Origin: Oikopleura dioica
Taxonomy: Eukaryota; Chordata; Appendicularia; Copelata; Oikopleuridae
Assembly (NCBI GenBank): GCA_907165135.1
Contig: OU015569.1
Span: forward strand, 7,998,501-8,062,500
DNA length: 64,000 bases
Direction: 5' to 3'
Positions 23,433-32,956 of this stretch are shown piece after piece (the stretch's first letter is position 1; each line of letters opens with the position of its first letter). A model generated the notes under the pieces. That model searched no databases. It was not told where the DNA came from and saw nothing but the letters and a program-made list of their open reading frames with translations. Both the position numbers and the translations under genes were made by a program.

Positions 23433-24952
23433 TTAATTTATCTTGCAAAGTGACATTTTGAAAATCCGATATTCTCCTGCCCCAGCCTTAATGCTGACAA
23501 TACCGCAGGAATCAGAAAGAATGAGGCCAGCAGGACAGTCATACGAGTAATCTTGACATACTTCTTCCACAAAAACATTGTCCGGTTTTTTATCTTCTTG
23601 CTCGACGAAAGCTTCGGGTCTTGAGTCACAGTTCTCCCCTGAGTAGCCATCTTTGCAAATGCACTGGCCCATCGTATCGCACTCAGCGGTTCCCTTCTCA
23701 TCGCATTGGCAAGGGATACATTCGTTCAATGTATTTCCATTCGCGAAGTAGAATCCGCTCTTGCAAACATCACACTTGTCGCCTTCTCTGTTTCCGGTAC
23801 ATCTAACACATGAGACTTTGTCTTCCTCGTCATTATAGACGCATTGATTGCTAAACCCAGAGCACTGACACTTTGGACAGTCGCCTTTATATATCTCGTT
23901 CAGAAATCCCTCGCAAAACTGACACTCTGCTCCATATCTACCGCCATTGCACTTTTCGCATTTAAGTTTTTCGCCACTTTCCATCATGCAGGAATTAGCT
24001 TAAAATTATGTTTTTCTTACGTCGGTCTTTCGCCGTCGATAAAAAAGAATCTCTTGTACGTACAGAATCCATGACAATCGCATCTTCCGAAGAGCGCTAG
24101 TCGCCGGAGCGAGTAAAATGCGTTGTTCACAGTCGTGTAGTCGTCTTTGAGCAGTTCTTGGAAAACAAGTCGCAGCTTTCTGCCTTTGATGAAAGCAGAC
24201 AATTTGTCGGACGTTGCCAAGCTGAATTGACTCGGTCTACGAGAAAGAAAGTTCACGTAAACTTCCCCGTTTGCTCTTGCAGGCTCGTTTTGACAGATCT
24301 CCTGCACGTCTTAATGCAAATGTATTAATAATGCTCTACAGAAACTTTCTGCGAAGCATTGACTTACCTGAAATTTGAAGTTGTGTTGCATCGCACTCGC
24401 CGTCAAAGTTGACGCGTGCCAGACGTTTGACGTCACCCGAGCTCTCTTCCAACTCTTGATTACATGTTAAGTACATCACATAGATATTATCCAATATCTG
24501 TGCTCTCAGATGAACCAGAATGGTTTGCGAATATAAGCAACATAACTGCACTAACCAATTGTCAGCTTCTTGGGCGTTATTCCTGGTCCAAGTTGAAGAT
24601 AGAGTCCACTCAACTGATAATCAGCCTGTAAGTTCACGGTCACTGAAGCCTTCGCTTTCGCCTGCGTGTTCTGGATAGCTGACGCCCAGAACTTGCGTGA
24701 AGGAAGAAGCACTTCACTGATATCGTGGCCTGGCGAATCCGACGAGCATTGGAAGCACGCACCATCGGAGCCGCATAAACGAGGGAATTTTTTTCCAACT
24801 CCGCACCATGAGTCCGCCGTAACAGTTGTCGCATCTTGAAATGAAAAAAGCTGCTGCTTCAGCGTTTAAACTTCTTTACTTACAGGAGGAATTGGCGATA
24901 TTAACAGCAGCTGGCACGCGACCGTGGTCCCCGAGTCGCGGGAAATCCAAAA
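23433..24952 (-). CDS. Laminin/netrin-type LN domain plus laminin EGF repeats
   Basis: Exons 24884-24952, 24556-24834, 24368-24504, 24021-24309, 23433-23976, all phase-consistent with GT-AG introns of about 45-60 nt. The order fits a laminin N-terminal domain: VPAAVNIANSS, TADSWCG, CFQC, ASVTVNLQADYQLSGLYLQL, FSLATSDKLSAF, LRLVFQELLKDD, then FGRCDCHGFC opening the EGF-like repeats. At least three laminin EGF-like repeats follow (CEKCNGGRYGAECQFC, CVRCTGNREGDKCDVC, CDTMGQCICKDGYSGENC). Secreted basement-membrane role expected. The signal-peptide exon is not placed. The last exon runs to a stop through a 40-residue Cys-containing tail with no NTR domain, but holds a GTATGT donor at which it could splice into the coiled-coil gene downstream. 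Confidence 0.8.
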
Positions 24953-25967
24953 CTCATCCCAGATCAGCGCGATTCAAAGTAAAACGTATCTCCTTTTTAT
25001 ACATTTACTTTATATTCATTTTATCTTTCTGTTAGTCCAAATATACAGAAATAGATAGCAACCCCAACTACTCTAGGCTTTCATTCGCGAGATCCATTCC
25101 TTTTATGTTTTCATCAGCAATCAATTGATCCTCCAAAATCTCTTCCAGCGCATTGAATTCGAAGTTTTGCCAACTTGTCGCCGTCGTTTGGCCTTTTCCA
25201 GATTACAGAATCTTCCTCAATTATGATTCAAAGAAAATGAACTTCGTTGATAAATCTCTTGATTATTCAGTAATCCTAACAAGAAGAAACAAGAATGAGG
25301 ATGGAAAAACCCTCATTCTAGCAAAAAAGAAAACAGGAAAACTAACACTGCGCGGGAAAATCAATCAAAAAGTCCAGCGAGGGAAGAATTTAATGGATCA
25401 TAAATATTAGAGTGGGAATTTACAATTCCGGGCCTATAAAAACCCGATCAGCTGCGAGTTATGCTGTGGACGGAGAAACCATAATCCAGTTTAATTACCT
25501 ACCGATGAACTTATGATTGGCTTACAAAAATTGTACATTCTAGACATTTCAAGACCTCATTTTAGGAGTTTTTCTGGATGATCGAGTTGTCAAGGACTTC
25601 ACGTATTCATTGTGAAAGAAGTCTTTTGTCATTGGGATAGAATTATGGTTCCCACGTGTTTTCGGTAAGATGTGCTTCATTCTAAATTCACCTTTTATCA
25701 AATTATCATGCATCGGTCAATACATGTCTTAGGCGTAATGGATTTTTTCATGCATGCGAATAGCATAAATGCATCTTTAGCAAACTACAGAGAAGTAATA
25801 ATTGCCATTAGTCTGTAGCGCCATCGCGTTAGCGCAACTCGCCTCGGGCGCTCTCCGAATCAGCTCGAAGACTTTTCCTTCAGAAAAAAGGTATTTATAC
25901 ATTTTCAAGATCGATCTGGCCAAGAAAGCCTAGAAGTAGCTGTTAATTGCCAAATGAATATCTGGAA
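24953..25967. other. Region upstream of the LN gene, unresolved
   Basis: The missing signal-peptide exon of the LN gene should lie here. A minus-strand ATG at 25302 opens MRVFPSSFLFLL, signal-peptide-like, but no phase-correct junction joins it to the LN exons. A minus-strand open stretch ending at a stop at 25068 (NALEEILEDQLIADENIK) also looks coding and could be the end of a small secreted protein. A plus-strand TATAAA lies at 25435-25440 with no gene behind it. Confidence 0.3.
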
Positions 25968-26698
25968 ATGACGAATCTCTACGAAGAGGCAATCATAGAG
26001 AAAATACGAACGACATCTGAGCCCGATTACTTTCAGCTCACCACAGGACAGGCGTAAGTTCATCAATGTTTTTGCTTTATTACACCTCCTTGATTTCAAT
26101 CGTCAATTTTCGTTCGTTCATTAAATGCACGCCACACTCGATAACTCTTGACAGCCGTCTGTGAGCATCTCAGTCTCTTTGGTGAAACTGATATATTTGC
26201 ATGTAAATTATTTTGGAAATATTTTGAAAAAAAGCTATCCATTGATAAATTCTAGCAGGATTTTAGCAGATTTCAAGAAAGGAACTTTTCAAAAAGGTAT
26301 TCAAAAGGAAAACGGCGCGTTTCCAATTTGAAATGAGCTATCAAGAGGGGAAAAACGTTGTGTAGTTGAGTAATGGCTTTGGGAATAAAGGCTCGCTCGC
26401 CTTAATTCGCTCATAAATAATTTTGATAGGGACTTGGAAAAACTGACGGAAGACGATGTTTTCAAACTACTGATGTTTGCGGCGCGCGAAGGGGAGGCTG
26501 AAATCGTCCGAAAAATTGCAAAGTTTGAAAGATTTCAGCAATGGTAATTCAAAAAAAAATCGCCGATGTTGTAAGCTTTACAATATAAAGATAAACATAT
26601 GAGCGTGATATTATTATTGAATTAGCTTCAACCGGATCGACAAAAACGGCGAAAATGCAGCAATGAAGCGGATCACAGATCGATTACGTAATCGATAG
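25968..26698 (+). CDS. Short ankyrin-like protein or 5' part of the ankyrin gene
   Basis: Three exons (25968-26053, 26430-26543, 26626-26698) join in frame with GT-AG introns, giving about 90 residues. The start is MTNLYEEAI. The second exon has LLMFAAREGEAEIVRKI, a typical ankyrin helix pair, and the third RIDKNGENAAM. The frame ends at a TAG, with AATAAA about 50 nt on, so it could be an independent gene. It could also be the 5' half of the ankyrin gene starting near 26961, which lacks its own ATG, but no phase-correct junction connects them. Confidence 0.5.
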
Positions 26699-26960
26699 AA
26701 TTATCCTTAAAATACAGAGATGACGAGTATTTCAAGTTCAACGACAAGGAATAAAATAAACAGAAAATCGTTATAACGCGAACCAAGAACTTAGACAGCA
26801 ATAAGGAACTACTGTGAAGCTAAACTAATGCACCTCTAAACTAATAACTGCACTTAATATTTGATAAAACATGTGACTTATACGAAAAGACGGTAAAATT
26901 TTTGATTTTTGGCGAAAAAACTTGATTGTCGACGGAACGAGATTTTGATCTGTCGAATAG

Positions 26961-27940
26961 GCCGCTTCTAAATACGGCTGGAGTGGAGTTTTCCGTCAAC
27001 TAATTGAACTTGCAACACAAGAGCTTGACACACAAGACAATGAAGGGAATACGGCTTTGATTCATGCAGCTCAAGTATGAGACTTTATATTTACCGTTCG
27101 AAATGAATCTAGGCTGGTCATTACGAAGTCGTGGAGCTAATTTTGACGCAGAAAGTGGATCTGGATCGACGCAACCACTGTGGCTTTTCCGCCCTGATGA
27201 AAGCTGCTATTCAAGGTGAAAGGATTGATTTAGTAAAAATGCATTATTCACATGCAACACTTCCAAAAAGAGCGATTCTTCTTAGCTCAGAGCGAGAAAC
27301 AAACTTACGCATTAAAGTTTAGGGCAGATCGATACAGTTCGGCTACTTCTTGCCCATGGTGCCGATCACTCAATTACTGATCCGACTCGTGGCATGTGTG
27401 CTCAAGGTAATTCTTATTCAATATTGATACTATCATTATCATATTTTAATTGGCTAGGTTGGGCGCAATACTGCAATCGACACGAAACCGCTTCTGAAAT
27501 CGCTGAATACCATCGCCGCCCCAGTTCCGTCCGCCTCAAAAGCCATCGGAAGGGCCAGCAAGGCTTGGTCCTTAAAATACACAAACTCGTTTCTTGCGGC
27601 TGCCGCAGCCTCAAACCAGGTATTATTGAAGTGCATTGCCTTGGATAATCAAATACCGGTCAGATCTACCTCACGAGGGAGCCAAGAAAGAAAGAGAGCA
27701 ACTCTCAAATAGTATTAACTGTCATATGGAAAAGTAAGTTCAGCCTTTTATTCACGTGATCACATTATTCGAAGAGGAACCCAATACCCCGAATGCCTGA
27801 AGTCCTATCGAAGGAAAGGAAGTGTTTTCAGCTCACCCCGAAAAAACTCAACTGTTTCTGTACCAAAAGTCGAAATAACCAAAGGTACGCAATCGCTCGA
27901 AATTACACCGGTTGATTTGGAAGAAATCAAAGTAACATAG
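26961..27940 (+). CDS. Ankyrin-repeat protein, ANKRD33-like
   Basis: Exons 26961-27074, 27113-27215, 27323-27406, 27458-27619, a 21-nt microexon 27713-27733, and 27777-27940. It encodes consecutive ankyrin repeats: DTQDNEGNTALIHAAQAGHY, VDLDRRNHCGFSALMKAAIQ, VRLLLAHGADHSITD. After them comes TRGMCAQGWAQYCNRHETA, the post-repeat signature of the ANKRD33 family. The last exon is a Ser- and basic-rich tail (RRKGSVFSSPRKNSTVSVPK). No ATG is visible at the 5' end, so an upstream exon is missing, perhaps the gene at 25968. The family assignment is from memory; function is not inferred. Confidence 0.65.
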
Positions 27941-28242
27941 AAAGTTTAGCTATTGGAGGAAATGCACCTTCTTTCGACACAATAGAAAATTGAGACAATT
28001 GATGAATTTTCGATTGGGTAAGTGTTGACGGCCCTAGACGATTGTAAAAACTTCAACGAATCTGTACACTTAATAAATCGTTGACATTTTGATTCTGCAT
28101 TACGGACGGCTGCACCTCGTAAAGTGCATCCAAATTATTTCCAACGTACAACGACGTCTTTCGTGAAAACGTGCAGGAAGAGAGCATGCAAATTTTGCGA
28201 TTCGTTTTTCTTCTCTTCAAGTTTTCCGATGCGCAGCCAGAG

Positions 28243-28436
28243 TCAGTCACCATTCCAATCGAAGATAGGTGCAGAGATGGCATGGTCCAAAAAGAAGTTC
28301 TGTGAGGAGATTAGTTTTAATTTTGAGAGATAATTTTGTTGAAGGCTTGAAAATGAGATGACAATGGTCACTTGCGTTGAGTCAACTGCCTTCACTGTCA
28401 AGTAGGATAATAAAGGATCCTCGTCAATTCCATTTT
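28243..28436 (-). CDS. Candidate exon, unknown protein
   Basis: An open frame after a good acceptor (TATTAG) reads ENGIDEDPLLSYLTVKAV and continues to NFFLDHAISAPIFDWNGD before a stop. Composition is coding-like. A second open stretch in another frame (LRIGKLEEKKNESQNLHALF) follows directly, so a short intron or frame break may lie near 28243. No family is recognised. Confidence 0.3.
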
Positions 28437-28753
28437 CTAATATAAAAATATAAATCACTAAAATAACCAGCGATTATCCTTCAAAAGACACCGATAAACT
28501 CCTTTATACATAATAAGAACTCGTCAAACGAAATTCGAACCTCCGACTTCATGATCTTTATAGGCCTTTTTTTCTTCGTGCAATAAACAAATATAAGACA
28601 GTTTTCTACTTCAAGATAGATTAGTGAGTATTATGAGGAGATGATTATCAGCAATGCAGGAGATTTTTGAACTTTTTTAGCAAGATCTTTGACAACCTAT
28701 CTAGTCTGATTTCAAGAGATTGCTATCAATGATGGCGCACTTCGCTGGGTCAC

Positions 28754-28760
28754 TATAAAA
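28754..28760 (+). promoter_or_regulatory. TATA box
   Basis: TATAAAA, about 100 nt before the ATG of the small gene at 28853. The placement allows transcription to start near 28785 with a short 5' leader. Confidence 0.45.
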
Positions 28761-28852
28761 GCTCTCCTACAGTACTGTTTGTGAGAAACAAGTATTTTCA
28801 CTAAAAGAAGTTAAAGCACAGGCCAAAAGAGCAAAAAGAGCGCTCTTCCGGA

Positions 28853-29119
28853 ATGCGTTTTGATCCCGAAATGCTCATCGAAAAGCTTGAAGCTGCCAAG
28901 GAGAAGATCGAAAAAGAAAACCAAGAGGCAATCGATGTATACAGACGACTGGCCAAGCTTCCACAACGCTGCCGAGTTGATTTGGGAATGATCATCGAGA
29001 ACGTCAAGAAAAATCAAACCAAGAAAGCTGATGTTGGATGCTGCAAATGCGCCACTCGGGTGCTCACCCAGAAGAAGGAAAATCTCCAGATTCTCGCGAC
29101 CAAAGAGTGCCCCTGGTAA
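28853..29119 (+). CDS. Small charged protein with a Cys cluster, unknown family
   Basis: An intronless frame of 88 codons beginning MRFDPEMLIEKLEAAKEK. The N-terminal half is a predicted charged helix; the C-terminal part has a compact Cys group (GCCKCATRVL) and ends KECPW. A TATA box sits upstream and AATAAA occurs near 29282. Lack of introns is unusual here. The antisense open frame over the same bases reads less like protein. No family is recognised; a metal-binding or disulfide role for the cysteines is only a possibility. Confidence 0.5.
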   Translation: MRFDPEMLIEKLEAAKEKIEKENQEAIDVYRRLAKLPQRCRVDLGMIIENVKKNQTKKADVGCCKCATRVLTQKKENLQILATKECPW

Positions 29120-29659
29120 AACGTCAAAAACTTGCGGACAAAGCAACCTTCGATGCTCGACCCTTAATGTAAAGGCATATAAATTATACTCTTCCTGTTA
29201 ATCAGAATATCTTAATTTATTTCCAGTTATAATAACTAGAATATGTACCTACTGCTTTCTAATCATATGGATACTTTTTTAAATAAACACTTGATAAATT
29301 AGTATTTTGTCTTATTTGTGCAGATTTCAAAATAAAAACTAATGAAGAAGGAGAAGGTTAGAATGACGTAGATTGAGTACTTCCGCTTGATTTTAAAACA
29401 ACATTTTGGAAAAAAAATCAAACACATTGCCAATTTTGATGAATTTATTAGAGAAGCTTGACTTTTTCTTTGGTGAATTACTTGATTTTCTCCATGTTGG
29501 CGACGATGATTCGATTTACGATTTATCCAGAAAAGTGCTTCTTCTGCTGCAAGATCAGCAAGCCCACCAACTTCTTCGAAAATACTATAAAGATCAAAAA
29601 CGAACCAGTTCTCTTCGTCGAAGTTTTTCAAGAAAACCAAATACTCTCGAACATTTGAG

Positions 29660-32600
29660 GAGATGCAAGTATTTGTGGGAGTCTAGTGACTCAACTGGCC
29701 TCTCCGGATTATACGCACGGGATAAACGTATTTGATAGATTTTATAAGACAAATTTATGCTTATCAATGATGGGCTATCAAATTATATGATTCACTTTTT
29801 ATCCTGCTCTTTAGTGTATCAACAGAGCAGACATTGGAAGCTGTAAGAACTTAGCATCGCCGATCACCTTCTTCGTTTTGCTAGAGATCGACACATATTT
29901 CGATTTGTCCCCTACTCTTGTTGTCCAACATGTCGCTCAAATCGGTGCTTTTCACATCCTTTTATCAGGTAAAAAAGGGAAGCAAATATTTTTAATGTCT
30001 GAAAGCGGAGTGGGAAAATTATGCGATCGATTTCACGAAAAAGAACGAGCGTAACGAGTCGATATTCAAGTCATTGTTTTCCTCTGTGTACAATATAGAT
30101 GCAGATCAGTTGAAAATGCTCGAAGAATGTTTTGAGGTGCTTTTAGCTAGATTTGAAAAGTCAACTCCTCACATGGTGTCCTGCATTCTCGAAGGTAATT
30201 GATCAGCCATTCTTGAGCAGTACTATTCTGATAAGAGCCCGACTACAATGGAGAAACTATATTTTATCATTCTTCCCGGGTTTCTGAGAGAATCTCCAAA
30301 ATTTTGCTGAAAAAACGAACTCTCAAATTCAATTTCGTCCGCGAATTTACGACGCCTAGTTTCAAGTTTGGCAATTTGACGAAAAAGATGCTAAGAAGAG
30401 GCATCAGTCCGTTCGTTGTAGATTCGAATGGAATCCGACAATACGAAGAATTCAGAGATAATTTTCAAGGAATTAAGTCAGACTTATTGGGAGCAAATGG
30501 TGTACATTCATTTTACTACTCGTCAGTCGAATCGAAATGTACTTCGTTCTGCAGTTCGTCATGTAAAGATGGTGCTCTAGCATTCGAGTTGCAAGCTGGA
30601 GCCAAGATAAAGGCGAGATTGAGCAGTTATTCGAAATTTCTAACAATCATTCAGGAGACTCCCAGCAACTTAGTCTTTAAAAATTCCGCCTCAATCGTGC
30701 TCAGAGGAACTTGGCATGGAGAACCAGCGGCATTTAAACATATTTTGAAACGGATTGAAATTTTAATTTCTAATCAGTCCCAACTTGGGACTTCCAAGTA
30801 TTAAAATCCGAGTCTCAGAACACAAAAACGGGGCCCAGAAGACTTAGCAGATCAGAAGCTCTACATCAGATCACACTCCGTCAGGAAAATATCCTTCCTG
30901 TCTATGGGTACTACTGGCAGCAAATTAGTGGGCGAAACTATCTGGTTATTGTGAGCAAATTGTGCAGACTTGATTTAGCAGGTTTCTTGGCCAAGTATGA
31001 GTTCAACTTTTGTCTACTACTGAAGTTTCTTCTTCAAGCGTGTAATGGATTAAAAGCAATAGCTCGGGCGAATTTAACTCACGGTTAGGGATGCTGATTC
31101 TTGTTAGCGAAAATATAGAAAAACTGATAAAAATTTAAGGGAATTTCATAGAAATAAATTTTGTAAGTTGGGAGCGCTTTTCATCCCAACAAAAGCGATA
31201 TAAAACCAGAAAACCTTCTAGTCACTTACATTGAAAGAAGCAAAAAGAAGATGAAATGGTTCAGAAGAGGAAACACACAGAAATGTACTGAGGAACCACA
31301 TCTATATATAGCTGACTTCGGACTGGTGAATAAAAAAGGAGGAACGCCTATTTATATGGCTCCAGAAGCTTTTGTGCGACCGGTTCCCGGACTCTCTGAT
31401 GTATACAGCTTGGGTTTGCATTCTTGCAAAAAGTTCTCTGATATATTTCTAGGGATGACGCTTCTATTTGCCGTTTCCGAGCCGAGAGTTATGACGATAC
31501 TACTGTATTACCCCGTCGATCAAAGTTTCGCCTATTCTGCGGACAAATTCGTCGATTCATTCGATGTGCTCAGACTGGTCCGCAGTATGGTCCAGCCTCG
31601 ACCGACAGAAAGGCCCTCAATCGATAAAGTCAAATCGGCGATAAGTAGTTTGCAATGGGGTGGCTTCAAAATAGGTTGGTCGAAGAGATTTACTCTTATC
31701 AGTTCTTGAGAACATGTGTTCGACCAAAGAAAAGCACTTGAAGATTTACAGGCTATTTTCGAAAATCCAGCAGATCTAGATATTCCAGCTTTGGCCGAGT
31801 TAGGTCTAGAAACGGTCTACAATAATATATGCGTTGGACTGACTCCTGCAAAATCGGTGATTCTCAGAAGGCGAAAAACGTACACTTCGATTCCTTGGCT
31901 CGAGAGCAAATTAGTCTCTAACATGCTCCATGATCAAGGGGATTCCTGGAGCTGCTGGGCATTTGCAATCACCTCAAGCGTAAGAGGCTCACTGAGACAG
32001 CTGCTGCAAAAAATAGAGTCTAAAATTGACGAAGAGACCAAGAATTCTTGGGAGCGAATTTTAGATTTCGGGCTACAATAAACATTCTATTCTTAGTAGC
32101 ATTGGTTTCGAAGCATCTTATTTGGAGCCCGAAACTGAGACGATCCTGCTCATCATCGTCAAATGCGCGCTGAGTTAATGATGACTATCATGCCTAGACG
32201 GATAAATAGGGACGGGATGGAACAAACTGCTTTTGTTTTGCCGGTTTTTAAGAGAGTAAGCTTTGTTGAAATAATTTTCGGTAATATTCGTAGATGTGCT
32301 ACCGTTCAATAATACAACAAGAGGGGGTATTTTTGATGGATTCTGTCACCTCACTTTTGGATATGTTGCCCTGGAAAGTGGCGCCAGTGCTTCATTCCTT
32401 TCATCATCCTTTCCTTACTTCGAAAGAAATGGATTTCTTCAGGTTCGATCGTTTTTATTATTCTAAAAAGCCGTGTTTGCGTAATATTATTAACAAGTTA
32501 ATAGTTTCAATTAACCCGTAAATTATTTATGAACCAGATAATTTATTTAATGCCAGTTCTGGAACGTATTCTGGCAACTTACATGACGCTTTGGAAGAAG

Positions 32601-32842
32601 GCTACTTGCTCACATGCGACATTCACAGCGACTCACAGAGTGATAGCGTAAACCATTGTGTTCTACTGGTCGATTACGACGATGAAAGAATGCTCGTTTT
32701 CAAAAACTCGAGCTTAGAAAGACCGATTATAAAAAAGTCAATCGATTCGCGTGCTCACTTCCTTTTGAGCGACGAAACGAAAGTCTCACTGCCAGACCCA
32801 TGTGAAGGCTTCTGCATCGAGTTCGTTTTGTTAGACAAATAA
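29660..32842 (+). CDS. Protein kinase fused to papain-like cysteine peptidase
   Basis: In-frame exons include 29660-29727, 29815-29968, 30006-30194, 30236-30797, 30842-31083, 31140-31162, 31196-31413, 31453-31674, 31711-32081; further segments lie near 32100-32255, 32294-32450 and 32560-32842. The N-terminal 250 residues are not recognised. Kinase landmarks in order: IVLRGTWHGEPAAFK (glycine loop, ATP lysine), LRQENILPVYGYY, a catalytic loop reading NFDIKPEN instead of HRDxKxxN, ADFG, GTPIYMAPEA, SDVYSLG, PTERPS. A short linker leads to a C1-like peptidase: DQGDSWSCWAFA keeps Gln and Cys, and NHCVLLVDYDDERMLVFKNS keeps His and Asn. The 31674/31711 junction keeps both domains in one frame. The peptidase junctions after 32081 are not all closed. 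Neither a signal peptide nor a propeptide is seen, so it may act in the cytoplasm. Confidence 0.65.
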
Positions 32843-32843
32843 A
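32838..32843 (+). terminator. AATAAA overlapping the stop codon
   Basis: AATAAA includes the TAA stop of the kinase-peptidase gene, so its 3' UTR should be very short. The converging KLHDC4 stop lies only 115 bp further on. Confidence 0.5.
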
Positions 32844-32956
32844 ATGTTAAAAGAAAAATGAGCTGTATACAATTGCAATTAATACGAGCAATCCGTGATT
32901 TAGAATAATGGAGATTTTATTGGACAAAAAGAATACAGAAAAATAAAACCTCAACA

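Noticed and set aside
30304-30804. End of a separate protein at the TAA near 30803
   Set aside because: The stop lies inside a 44-nt GT-AG intron; splicing restores the kinase N-lobe into its C helix.
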